From UBA7683 sp964643895 (GTDB taxonomy: Bacteria > Patescibacteriota > Saccharimonadia > Saccharimonadales > UBA7683): a stretch of DNA of 16,171 nt. Made by a program: the position numbers and the translations under genes. The notes beneath the pieces were generated by a model. It made no database searches. It worked only from the letters and a program-made list of their open reading frames with translations, and was not told the DNA's origin. Within the stretch, counting starts at the first letter, position 1; each line of letters opens with the position of its first letter. Shown piece after piece: positions 1 to 6,636 of the stretch. The DNA lies in NCBI GenBank assembly GCA_964643895.1, contig CAZXUE010000019.1:1-16171 (forward strand), read 5' to 3'.

Positions 1-33
1 TTATCCCCAGAACTGTGGAAAAGTTGTGGGGAT
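1..33. promoter_or_regulatory. Possible DnaA-box-like cluster at the window edge
   Basis: Positions 1-9 read TTATCCCCA, one base from the DnaA consensus TTATCCACA. Positions 14-22 read TGTGGAAAA, the reverse complement of the common variant TTTTCCACA. A weaker third copy lies at 25-33. The 15 bases at 10-24 recur exactly at 9092-9106. Such clusters occur at oriC and also at DnaA-regulated promoters. Only the end of the cluster may be visible, and no dnaA, dnaN or rpmH gene is seen, so an origin is not supported. Confidence 0.25.
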
Positions 34-78
34 TTTGATTTTGGTGGGTAAAATGGTAAAAAATCTTTGAAAAAAGGC

Positions 79-108
79 TTGCATGTGGGTAGGTGTGGGT
101 AGTATGCT
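79..108 (+). promoter_or_regulatory. Promoter of mraZ (dcw operon)
   Basis: TTGCAT at 79-84 and TATGCT at 103-108 are separated by 18 bases and give a plausible -35/-10 pair. The predicted transcription start is near 115, leaving a leader of about 128 bases before the mraZ start codon. The spacer is filled by two MraZ-type boxes, as expected for an autoregulated promoter. The -35 is a moderate match; this is inference from sequence only. Confidence 0.5.
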
Positions 109-131
109 GTTTGCAGTGGGTAAGCGTGGGT
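85..131 (+). promoter_or_regulatory. MraZ operator: four GTGGGT direct repeats
   Basis: GTGGGT occurs at 85-90, 95-100, 116-121 and 126-131. Within each pair the period is exactly 10 bases, about one helical turn, so the repeats face the same side of the DNA. Characterised MraZ proteins bind direct repeats with a TGGG core upstream of their own gene, which matches. One pair lies between the -35 and -10 and the other just after the predicted transcription start, an arrangement suited to repression. Further single GTGGGG/GTGGGT boxes lie at 26-31 and 44-49. Confidence 0.8.
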
Positions 132-194
132 AGCCAAACAAGCAACCAACGGCCACAAACAAACATTAACAAAAAGGGTTCTGCTAAAGAGAGA

Positions 195-216
195 ATCCTG
201 AAAAAACTTTCAGGAT
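195..216 (+). repeat. Perfect hairpin in the mraZ leader, related to the palindromic repeat inside topA
   Basis: ATCCTGAAA at 195-203 pairs exactly with TTTCAGGAT at 208-216 around a 4-base loop, giving 9 base pairs in the mraZ 5' leader. The core and its GAC flank resemble the arm of the palindromic element inside topA at 12540-12565. It may be a half copy of the same dispersed repeat family. No U-tract follows, so it is not an ordinary intrinsic terminator. Confidence 0.55.
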
Positions 217-242
217 GACTCAAAAGGAGAATCCAATTCATC

Positions 243-611
243 ATGAGCGACTACTTTGAGCGCAAACTCGATGATAAACGGCGGCTAACCATACCGTCGG
301 ATATTCGAACAGAATTTGCGAGCGGGGTAGTAGTAACCAGAGGGTTCGGACAATATCTGCATTTATATGCAAAAGATGTCTGGGATCAAATGGTTGAACC
401 AGCTCTTCGAGGCGATATTCTTGATGAGGTTACGGCCGACAAGAACGTGCGTCTTCGGATGGGCAAGATCGAATCTCAACTCGATCTTAAGCAGGGCAGA
501 TTCACCATTGAAAACCATCTTCTAGATTACGCCGGTATCACAAAAAGTGTGGTAGCCGTGCGGGCAGGGCAGTATTGGCGCATTATGCCAGCTGACCATC
601 CTTCGCTCTAG
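243..611 (+). CDS. mraZ: Transcriptional regulator MraZ
   Basis: MraZ is the DNA-binding regulator encoded at the head of most dcw clusters. It forms a ring of SpoVT-AbrB-like domains and binds repeats at its own promoter. Both AbrB-like half domains are visible: the first carries DDKRRLTIP at residues 10-18, the second carries DLKQGRFTI at 81-89, matching the duplicated DxxxR-type motif. At 122 residues it is a little shorter than the usual 140-150, mostly at the C-terminus. The ATG follows AAAAGGAGA at 222-230 with a rather long 12-base spacing. GTGGGT repeats at 85-131 are its likely operator. The next gene, rsmH, is the usual partner, but here about 445 bases separate them. Confidence 0.93.
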   Translation: MSDYFERKLDDKRRLTIPSDIRTEFASGVVVTRGFGQYLHLYAKDVWDQMVEPALRGDILDEVTADKNVRLRMGKIESQLDLKQGRFTIENHLLDYAGITKSVVAVRAGQYWRIMPADHPSL

Positions 612-645
612 TGTAGGCACTTTAACAGTTTAGAAAACTCGTACT

Positions 646-900
646 TTCGAGGTCAGCTACCTTGGCAATTGGCGGTGGGACTGAAGATAACACTAAAAAT
701 TGATCTTTGCACTTTCTTAGGTTTAAAAACCTCCCAAAAAACTCCACCTCACACATAAGTCTCTCTCGCCAGTGGATACTATAGTAATTTTTGAAATTAC
801 CGCAAAACAATCCATTGGCAAACACACAAAAACAAAAACATTTATCTTGAAAAAAGATACCAAAAACAAATAGCTGATTGCCGGGATAGGTGACCTCGAA
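646..900. repeat. MITE-like element bounded by imperfect 28-bp inverted repeats
   Basis: Positions 646-673 and the reverse complement of 873-900 agree at about 22 of 28 bases, with an exact outer block TTCGAGGTCA and an exact inner block GGCAAT. The 199 bases between them carry no gene. Size and inverted ends resemble a miniature inverted-repeat element, but no target-site duplication is visible at the edges. It may equally be an old hairpin-forming intergenic repeat. Confidence 0.4.
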
Positions 901-906
901 CCAGAA

Positions 907-926
907 GCTTTTGCTTGAGCAAAAGC
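907..926. repeat. Perfect 8-bp hairpin
   Basis: GCTTTTGC at 907-914 pairs with GCAAAAGC at 919-926 around the loop TTGA. No T-tract follows on either strand, so terminator function is doubtful. It lies just outside the inverted-repeat element at 646-900. Confidence 0.5.
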
Positions 927-1031
927 AAATTACAATGATCAAATAACAAATCACAAATAAACTTCAATTACTAAATGCTAAACGTTTAGGAATCGGAGGT
1001 TCGAGCTTCGAAATTATTTGTACCTTGTAAT

Positions 1032-1061
1032 TTGTAATTTGTGATTTGCCTACGTTATGCT
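1032..1061 (+). promoter_or_regulatory. Possible promoter of rsmH (leaderless arrangement)
   Basis: TTGTAA at 1032-1037 and TATGCT at 1056-1061 are spaced by 18 bases. The transcription start would fall at about 1068-1069, which is the A of the second possible rsmH start codon. If correct, the message is leaderless and the first ATG at 1057 would lie inside the -10 box. The mraZ promoter uses the same TATGCT -10. Confidence 0.4.
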
Positions 1062-1962
1062 AAGGCCTATGGTAAAAAAAGCACACCACCACAACAACTC
1101 CCATGTTCCAGTTTTGCTGGAGGCGGTTCTTGACGTACTTGCGCCACAATCAGGTGAAACATATCTTGATTTGACGGCAGGGTATGGCGGGCACGCTTCG
1201 GCTATTCTTGAAATAACGGATAACGCAGCCGGTATGACACTGGTTGATCGAGATAGCCATGCAATTGGCTGTTTGCAAACATTAAAAGAACAGGGCACTC
1301 AGCTTATCCACCAGGATTTTGCTGGAGCTGCTACTGAGCTTGCAGATGCGAGCAAGCAGTTTGATATGATACTACTCGATTTGGGTGTGTCGTCACCGCA
1401 CCTTGACAACGCCGAGCGCGGATTCAGCTTTCAAGCTGATGCCGAGCTTGACATGCGAATGGATAGCCGCCAAGAACTCACTGCTTACACAGTGGTTAAT
1501 GAATATTCCGAAGCAGAACTCACGAGAGTTCTAAGGGACTACGGCGAAGAACCTCGGGCTAGGCAGATCGCTCAGGCAATAATTGCCCAGCGTCCGATTC
1601 GTTCTACACTCCAGCTCGCTGCACTTGTTGAGGAGATTTATAGACGCAGAGGCAAAATACACCCTGCGACTCGCACCTTTCAAGCACTACGTATCGCGGT
1701 TAACCAAGAACTTACCCAGCTTGAAACCACACTACCTTTGCTGCTGCAGCTGTTACAGCCAGGCGGTAGGGTAGCAGTGATTAGTTTTCATAGTCTGGAA
1801 GATCGGCTGGTCAAAAGCTTCTTTAAAACAGAAGCCCAAAAAGGCTACGAAGCCGAGCTGCAAGTTCTGACAAAAAAACCAATAAGCGGTGCAACCCACG
1901 ATGTTTTAAACCGGCGAGCACGAAGCGCCCAGCTTCGCGCGGCCATCAAAATAAACACATAA
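1057..1962 (+). CDS. rsmH: 16S rRNA (cytosine(1402)-N4)-methyltransferase RsmH (MraW)
   Basis: RsmH uses S-adenosylmethionine to N4-methylate C1402 of 16S rRNA in the ribosomal P site. The SAM-binding loop is DLTAGYGGHA (38-47), followed by DRD (64-66), LLDLGVSS (106-113), MRMD (133-136), HPATRTFQALRI (202-213) and SFHSLEDR (243-250), then a basic tail with NRRARSAQLR. At 301 residues it has normal length and full domain content. The start is uncertain: ATG at 1057 gives the coordinates listed, but ATG at 1069 leaves a more typical N-terminus (MVKKAHHH, then HVPVLL) and coincides with the predicted transcription start of the TATGCT promoter. I lean to 1069. It is followed after 16 bases by a tiny ORF with a good ribosome binding site. 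Confidence 0.95.
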   Translation: MLRPMVKKAHHHNNSHVPVLLEAVLDVLAPQSGETYLDLTAGYGGHASAILEITDNAAGMTLVDRDSHAIGCLQTLKEQGTQLIHQDFAGAATELADASKQFDMILLDLGVSSPHLDNAERGFSFQADAELDMRMDSRQELTAYTVVNEYSEAELTRVLRDYGEEPRARQIAQAIIAQRPIRSTLQLAALVEEIYRRRGKIHPATRTFQALRIAVNQELTQLETTLPLLLQLLQPGGRVAVISFHSLEDRLVKSFFKTEAQKGYEAELQVLTKKPISGATHDVLNRRARSAQLRAAIKINT

Positions 1963-1978
1963 AGAAAGGGGTAAGCTC

Positions 1979-2038
1979 ATGCCAATTCAGGTACGAACTA
2001 GCTCCCGGGCATATAAAGTAAAAGTCCGCGTGGCTTAA
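1979..2038 (+). CDS. Possible 19-codon leader ORF between rsmH and ftsL
   Basis: An ATG at 1979 is preceded by AAAGGGG with 7-base spacing, a better Shine-Dalgarno sequence than most genes here. It encodes a basic 19-residue peptide beginning MPIQVRTSSRAYKVKVRV and ends at TAA 2036-2038. Ten bases later a perfect 10-bp hairpin begins, and ftsL follows. The layout suits a leader peptide or translational coupling element, but coding is unproven and I know no matching family. Confidence 0.35.
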   Translation: MPIQVRTSSRAYKVKVRVA

Positions 2039-2048
2039 TACTTTCTCG

Positions 2049-2078
2049 GTCTTCCGCGTGCTTTCGTGCGCGGAAGAC
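2049..2078 (+). promoter_or_regulatory. Perfect 10-bp hairpin upstream of ftsL
   Basis: GTCTTCCGCG at 2049-2058 pairs exactly with CGCGGAAGAC at 2069-2078; three further G-C/G-U pairs can extend the helix to a TTTC loop. It is GC-rich within A/T-rich surroundings and lies inside the dcw transcript. No U-tract follows, so an RNA-processing, stabilising or attenuation role is more likely than plain termination. Confidence 0.6.
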
Positions 2079-2111
2079 ACCATATAAAAACAAAGATAAA
2101 AAGGTACATAC

Positions 2112-2462
2112 ATGGCATCCACCACATTTATGCTTTCACGAGCTACGCCAGCTACTTCTTGGCGTCGCAATCAAAACACCGTTCGTCACAGCCTTAGTAA
2201 TAAACAGTTTGGCCCTGTTGCGCATACAGTAGTCGTTGTGTTGCTCCTAAGTGTTATGGGTTTAATGTATCTTGCGCAGATTAACAAAACCAACGCGTAT
2301 ACATACCCAATTAATGAGCTCGAAACCAAGCGCGAGGCATTGTTAAACGAGCAACAGCAGCTTAGGGTTGAGGCCGCCCGACTTGGTTCACTTGAAACAC
2401 TCAAAAATAGCACTGTGGCCCAAAATATGAGCAGTCCGTCGAGCATTGAAACGATTCGTTAA
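2112..2462 (+). CDS. ftsL: FtsL/DivIC-like septum protein
   Basis: FtsL-type proteins are short bitopic divisome components that pair with FtsB/DivIC and FtsQ and help activate FtsW-FtsI. The 116-residue product has a basic cytoplasmic N-terminus (1-36), one membrane helix at about 37-56, and an extracytoplasmic heptad-like segment rich in E, Q, L and A (about 64-100) consistent with a coiled coil. Sequence conservation in this family is poor, so the call rests on topology, size and position between rsmH and ftsI, where ftsL is normally found. AAAAGG lies 7 bases before the ATG. Its TAA overlaps the ATG of a 24-codon ORF that leads to ftsI. Confidence 0.75.
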   Translation: MASTTFMLSRATPATSWRRNQNTVRHSLSNKQFGPVAHTVVVVLLLSVMGLMYLAQINKTNAYTYPINELETKREALLNEQQQLRVEAARLGSLETLKNSTVAQNMSSPSSIETIR

Positions 2463-2536
2463 TGGATTTACTCACTGTTGTCATTCGCCATCATCTTGGG
2501 TTTGACGGCATCGGTAAGTTCACTAACAGAGTATAG
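2462..2536 (+). CDS. Possible 24-codon coupling ORF bridging ftsL and ftsI
   Basis: The ftsL stop and this ORF overlap as TAATG at 2460-2464. The ORF runs 24 codons (starting MDLLTVVIRHHLG) to TAG at 2534-2536, two bases before the ftsI ATG at 2539. It exactly fills the gap between the two genes, and ftsI itself has no good Shine-Dalgarno sequence. Ribosomes ending ftsL could continue through this ORF and reinitiate at ftsI. The peptide itself is probably not functional. Confidence 0.35.
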   Translation: MDLLTVVIRHHLGFDGIGKFTNRV

Positions 2537-2538
2537 CT

Positions 2539-4353
2539 ATGAAGCAAAGACAATCCAGAATCTACCAACCCACTACACAGCCGCATCAGACGAATGCATC
2601 GCGGATACCAAGTCGAGCGCTTAATTTACGTCTGCTCGTGGTCGCGATTGGCTTTATTCTGACAGGCCGTCTTTTTTATTTGCAGGTTATTCGACACGGT
2701 CATTATAATACATTGGCAATTGCTGAACATCAAAAGAAGTTCAGTATACCTGCAAGTCGCGGCGGGATTTATTATCGTGATGGCGATGGGGTAGTCCCGG
2801 CTGTAATGAATACATCGGTTTATACACTATATGCCGACCCCAATGAAGTACATGATGTTGAGAAAGTTGCTGGTACGCTGGCTGGAAAGCTCGGCCTCGA
2901 CCTATCGCAAACCAGAAAACTGTTGCAAAAAGAAAATACCGCATATGTGGTGCTTGCCAAGCGTCTGAGTAAAGAGCGGGTGGAAGATCTCTTTAAGGAC
3001 AAGAAAGCGCTAATTGGAATAAATGTAACACCGGTGCCGCAGCGTGTATATCCTGAAGGTGCATTGGGCGCGCAGGTGCTTGGTTTTGTTAATGATGAGG
3101 GAATTGGCCAGTATGGAGTAGAAAACGCACTTAATAAGCAGCTCAGCGGTACTGCAGGCGTGCTCAAAGCTATTACTGATGTGAATGGAGTGCCGCTTAG
3201 TCTTGATGATGCCACAAATGTTGCGCAAGCGCCTAAAAATGGTCAAGATACACTCCTCACCATAGACCGGAATATTCAGGCAAAAGCCGAAGAGATTCTG
3301 GCGGCTGGTCTGGTGCGCGCGAAGGCAACGAAGGGCAGCGTTGTCGTGCTTGATCCAAATACCGGCGCAGTCAAAGCGATGGCCAATGTTCCGAGCTATG
3401 ATCCAGCTAAATACTTTGAAGTTGGCGATGATGCTTACCAGCGTTTTCAGAACAGAGTTGTGAGCGATCAGTACGAAGCTGGCTCGGTCATTAAGGTGTT
3501 GACGATGGCTGCTGGTCTAAACGAAGGGGTGGTCAATAAGGACTCGCGTTTTAATAACCTTGGTTACGTTCAGGTAGGCGATGCTCTCATTAAAAATGTA
3601 GAACAGGATGTTAATGGCTCGCGCTCCATGACAGATGTGCTGAAGTACTCGCTCAATACTGGCGTAGTTCACATTCTATCGCAACTTGGCGGGGGCAACA
3701 TTAATGGTCAGGCTCGAGAAAAGTTATATGATTATTTCACCAATCACTATGGTTTTGGTAGTGTCACTGGTATTGAACAGGCGGGTGAATCGACAGGCAG
3801 TATTTACGGACCTAAAACACAGCAGGGGAATAACGTACGCTATTCAAATATGGCATTTGGCCAGGGAATGGGGGTAACGATGATTCAGACGGCTGCGGCA
3901 TTTGGCAGCATAGTCAACGGTGGGAATTACTTTAAACCGCATATTGTGGAAGGGGAGATTCATGCAGACGGCACTATCTCAAATAATGTACCAAAACCTA
4001 CACGCACGGGCGTAGTGAGCGAGACAACTTCGCAGACAGTTCGTGAAATGACTCGTACGGCACTCAATGAATCATCAGCCGTCGCACACCTGGTGCGTAA
4101 AGGCTACAATGTCGGCGGCAAGACCGGCACCTCGCAGACGATTGATTCGGCAACCGGAAAATACACCAACGATAATGCGGTCGGGAGTTATCTTGGTTTT
4201 GGTGGCGACGAAAAGCCGCGATATGTCATAATGGTGCGAGTGGATGATTCCAATATTGGCGCCGGTAGTTTCGCCGGAAGCGCCGCGGCCGGTCCAATCT
4301 TTGGCGAGCTGAGCAATTGGTTGATTGATTACTATAATATAAAGCCGATGTAA
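2539..4353 (+). CDS. ftsI: Class B penicillin-binding protein, septal transpeptidase FtsI/PBP2-like
   Basis: This enzyme cross-links peptidoglycan stem peptides at the septum, working with the FtsW polymerase. It has 604 residues: a short basic cytoplasmic tail, a membrane anchor at about 30-48, a PBP dimerisation domain to about residue 240, and a penicillin-binding transpeptidase domain. The three active-site motifs are present: SVIK with nucleophile S316 and K319, SLN at 371-373, and KTGT at 528-531. There are no PASTA repeats at the C-terminus. The reading frame is closed upstream by TAA at 2524-2526, so ATG 2539 is the first usable start. Translation is probably coupled to the short ORF at 2462-2536. 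mraY follows after 14 bases. Confidence 0.94.
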   Translation: MKQRQSRIYQPTTQPHQTNASRIPSRALNLRLLVVAIGFILTGRLFYLQVIRHGHYNTLAIAEHQKKFSIPASRGGIYYRDGDGVVPAVMNTSVYTLYADPNEVHDVEKVAGTLAGKLGLDLSQTRKLLQKENTAYVVLAKRLSKERVEDLFKDKKALIGINVTPVPQRVYPEGALGAQVLGFVNDEGIGQYGVENALNKQLSGTAGVLKAITDVNGVPLSLDDATNVAQAPKNGQDTLLTIDRNIQAKAEEILAAGLVRAKATKGSVVVLDPNTGAVKAMANVPSYDPAKYFEVGDDAYQRFQNRVVSDQYEAGSVIKVLTMAAGLNEGVVNKDSRFNNLGYVQVGDALIKNVEQDVNGSRSMTDVLKYSLNTGVVHILSQLGGGNINGQAREKLYDYFTNHYGFGSVTGIEQAGESTGSIYGPKTQQGNNVRYSNMAFGQGMGVTMIQTAAAFGSIVNGGNYFKPHIVEGEIHADGTISNNVPKPTRTGVVSETTSQTVREMTRTALNESSAVAHLVRKGYNVGGKTGTSQTIDSATGKYTNDNAVGSYLGFGGDEKPRYVIMVRVDDSNIGAGSFAGSAAAGPIFGELSNWLIDYYNIKPM

Positions 4354-4367
4354 TAGAAAGAATCTTT

Positions 4368-5420
4368 ATGCAGCAAACCCCAATTACCGTGCAGATTATC
4401 CTCGATAACCTTCGACCATTTTTAGCGCTGGGTTTTGCCGGCTTCGCACTCTCTATGTTGTTAACCCCGATTTATACTAAGTTTGCTTTTAAGTATCAGT
4501 GGTGGAAAAAGTTGCGTACTGATGCAGTGAGTGGCGAGAAGGCCACTGTACTTCATAAAATGCACGCAGATAAGCATAAACGTAACATTCCAACGATGGC
4601 GGGTATCGTTAGTTTACTTGCTTTAAGTGTGGTGACAGTTGTGTTTAACCTTGATCGCGGGCAAACGTATTTACCGCTTGCCGCAGCTGTGGGTGCTGGG
4701 TTTGTAGGCCTGCTTGACGATATTTTTAATCTTCGAAGCAGTGGGCGAGGGACTGCTGGCTTAAACTTCAAAATAAAATTGCTTTTAACGGCCCTGATAG
4801 CAGGAGGCTTGAGTTACTGGTTTGTGTATAAACTGGGCTATCAGTCAATACATATGCCGTTTGTGGGTGATGTTATACTGGCGGCTCCACTTCTGCTTCT
4901 TGGCTTTATATTTGTAATCATTGCTACAGCCAATGCTGTTAATATTACAGATGGCCTTGATGGTTTGGCTGGTGGGCTTTTAGTAACGGCATTCTCTGCC
5001 TTTGCCTTAATTGCGTTTTTGCAGGGCAATTTTGGTATAGCTGGCTTTTGCCTGACATTAGTGGGCGTGTTGCTGAGTTATCTGTGGTTCAACATTTTTC
5101 CAGCACGCTTTTTTATGGGTGATGTCGGTAGTTTCGCATTTGGGACAAGCCTCGCGGTTGTGGCCATTATGCTCAACGCTGTTTTGTTAATACCAGTAAT
5201 TGGCTTATTGTTCGTGATTGAGGTTGGCTCGGCGGGAATTCAACTGTTTTCTAAAAGATTTTTTAAACGAAAAGTATTTGTTTCGGCGCCAATTCATCAC
5301 CATTTTGAGGCTATCGGTTGGCCGGAAACCAAGGTAACAATGCGCTTCTGGATTTTAGGTCAGATTGTGGCAGTAATTGGTTTGCTGGTTGCGGTGCTCG
5401 GAGGGCATTTAACACTGTGA
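4368..5420 (+). CDS. mraY: Phospho-N-acetylmuramoyl-pentapeptide-transferase MraY
   Basis: MraY transfers phospho-MurNAc-pentapeptide from UDP to undecaprenyl phosphate, making lipid I at the inner face of the membrane. The 350-residue product is polytopic with about ten hydrophobic helices. Family signatures are present: KRNIPTMAGI (71-80), the acidic pair D117-D118 in GLLDDIFNL, NITDGLDGL (192-200), GDVGS (251-255) with the Mg-binding aspartate, and PIHHHFE (308-314). Length is normal. The TGA stop overlaps the ftsW ATG by one base, so the two are translationally coupled. MurG, the next enzyme of the pathway, is encoded two genes downstream. Confidence 0.95.
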   Translation: MQQTPITVQIILDNLRPFLALGFAGFALSMLLTPIYTKFAFKYQWWKKLRTDAVSGEKATVLHKMHADKHKRNIPTMAGIVSLLALSVVTVVFNLDRGQTYLPLAAAVGAGFVGLLDDIFNLRSSGRGTAGLNFKIKLLLTALIAGGLSYWFVYKLGYQSIHMPFVGDVILAAPLLLLGFIFVIIATANAVNITDGLDGLAGGLLVTAFSAFALIAFLQGNFGIAGFCLTLVGVLLSYLWFNIFPARFFMGDVGSFAFGTSLAVVAIMLNAVLLIPVIGLLFVIEVGSAGIQLFSKRFFKRKVFVSAPIHHHFEAIGWPETKVTMRFWILGQIVAVIGLLVAVLGGHLTL

Positions 5421-6634
5421 TGGGTGCTGCAGCAGCTACGCGACGAACGCGTCAACCCGCGGCTTCGAGCGGGGAAATATTGGGCCGGCGGCATCGACCT
5501 GATTATATTTTGATGCTTTGTATGGTTATACTTTTGGCTATTGGTCTGATAGTTATTTATTCGGTGAGCCCGGCAATTAGTGCGCAACTTGTAGGTGATG
5601 TTGACCCAAATCATTTTATGTACCGACAGCTAATGTTCTTAGGAATGGGTTTCGGGGTGTTCACCGTTACAAGTTTGCTGCCGCTTTCATTTTGGTCGTT
5701 TATTCAAAAATATATCTTGTGGTTTGCGGTGATCTCGTTCTTTTTTTTGCTCATACCCGCACTGAGCCTCGAATATGGCGGCGCAACGAGGTGGGTGCAT
5801 ATTGGGCCGATTAATTACCAGCCAGCGGAGCTGCTCAAATTTGGCCTAATTTTTAATCTCGCACTTTTTTTCACCTCGCGTATTAAGAACGACACGCTTA
5901 ATTCATCGGTAACCACTAAGGCATTCTTAGCGATTATGGTGTTAATCGGTTTGGAGATTGTTGTGCTCCAAAAAGATCTTGGAACCATGATACCAATTGT
6001 AGCGATTATGCTGACCATGCTCTACTTAAGCGGCATATCTCTTAAGCGATTCTGGATGGTGGTTGGCATTATTGTTATTGGTGGTGTGCTTGCTATTGCT
6101 GGCGCCGGGCACCGTCGAGCTCGTGTGCTAACGTTTCTTAATCCTGAAGCCGATGTGAGCGGGAGCGGCTACCATATTAACCAGGCTTTAATTGCTGTGG
6201 GAAGTGGTGGTATGTTTGGCAAAGGGCTTGGCAGAAGCGTGCAGGCCTACGGGTATCTCCCAGAAGCGGCAAACGACTCAATTTTTGCAATTATGGGCGA
6301 AAAGTTTGGCTTTTTAGGTATGATGGTTGTTTTTGGCGTCTACGGTGGGCTACTGTTTCGTTTGATAGGAATTGTTAGTCGAGCCCCAACTACCTATCTC
6401 AAATTTGTGAGTGGGGGAGTGTTTGCGTGGATGACCGTTCAGGCGTTTGTAAATGTCGGAGCAATGCTCAGTATTATGCCGCTTACTGGGGTGACGTTGC
6501 CTCTACTCAGTTTTGGAGGCACCAGCTTGATCTTTACACTAGCGGCACTTGGAGTGGTGTTTCATATATCACGTTACACGCGGCTCGGTCATGATATTGG
6601 AAATACCCCCAATAGAAGGGGAGGGGTGGCGTAG
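5420..6634 (+). CDS. ftsW: Peptidoglycan glycosyltransferase FtsW (SEDS family)
   Basis: FtsW polymerises lipid II into glycan strands at the septum, paired with FtsI. I place the start at ATG 5420, which overlaps the mraY stop as TGATG and has GGAGGG at 5400-5405; an in-frame ATG at 5318 would overlap mraY by 100 bases and yields a non-membrane leader, so it is unlikely. The 404-residue protein has about ten membrane helices. SEDS signatures include GGATRWVHIG and QPAELLKFG, QKDLGT, NQALIAVGSGG with GKGLGRS, and PEAANDSIFAIMGE, whose aspartate matches the catalytic position of RodA and FtsW, then LPLLSFGGTS. murG begins two bases after the stop. Confidence 0.94.
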   Translation: MGAAAATRRTRQPAASSGEILGRRHRPDYILMLCMVILLAIGLIVIYSVSPAISAQLVGDVDPNHFMYRQLMFLGMGFGVFTVTSLLPLSFWSFIQKYILWFAVISFFFLLIPALSLEYGGATRWVHIGPINYQPAELLKFGLIFNLALFFTSRIKNDTLNSSVTTKAFLAIMVLIGLEIVVLQKDLGTMIPIVAIMLTMLYLSGISLKRFWMVVGIIVIGGVLAIAGAGHRRARVLTFLNPEADVSGSGYHINQALIAVGSGGMFGKGLGRSVQAYGYLPEAANDSIFAIMGEKFGFLGMMVVFGVYGGLLFRLIGIVSRAPTTYLKFVSGGVFAWMTVQAFVNVGAMLSIMPLTGVTLPLLSFGGTSLIFTLAALGVVFHISRYTRLGHDIGNTPNRRGGVA

Positions 6635-6636
6635 CT

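Larger units (their letters stand above)
612..1056. other. Spacer between mraZ and rsmH without a convincing gene
   Basis: The stretch holds a possible inverted-repeat-bounded element (646-900), a perfect 8-bp hairpin at 907-926 with a TTGA loop, A/T-rich low-complexity DNA, and the rsmH promoter at its right end. A 110-codon minus-strand frame at 622-954 has odd composition (many F and C), no recognisable motif and no clear ribosome binding site, so I do not call it a gene. In most genomes mraZ and rsmH are nearly adjacent, so this spacer probably reflects an insertion. Confidence 0.6.

Noticed and set aside
1..33. Replication origin at the window start
   Set aside because: Only two or three DnaA-like boxes and no dnaA/dnaN/rpmH context; insufficient.
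622..954. 110-codon minus-strand frame between mraZ and rsmH
   Set aside because: Odd residue use, no ribosome binding site and no domain; it lies across the inverted-repeat element.
5318..5419. Upstream extension of ftsW to an ATG inside mraY
   Set aside because: It would overlap mraY by about 100 bases with a non-membrane segment; TGATG at 5418-5422 is the natural start.
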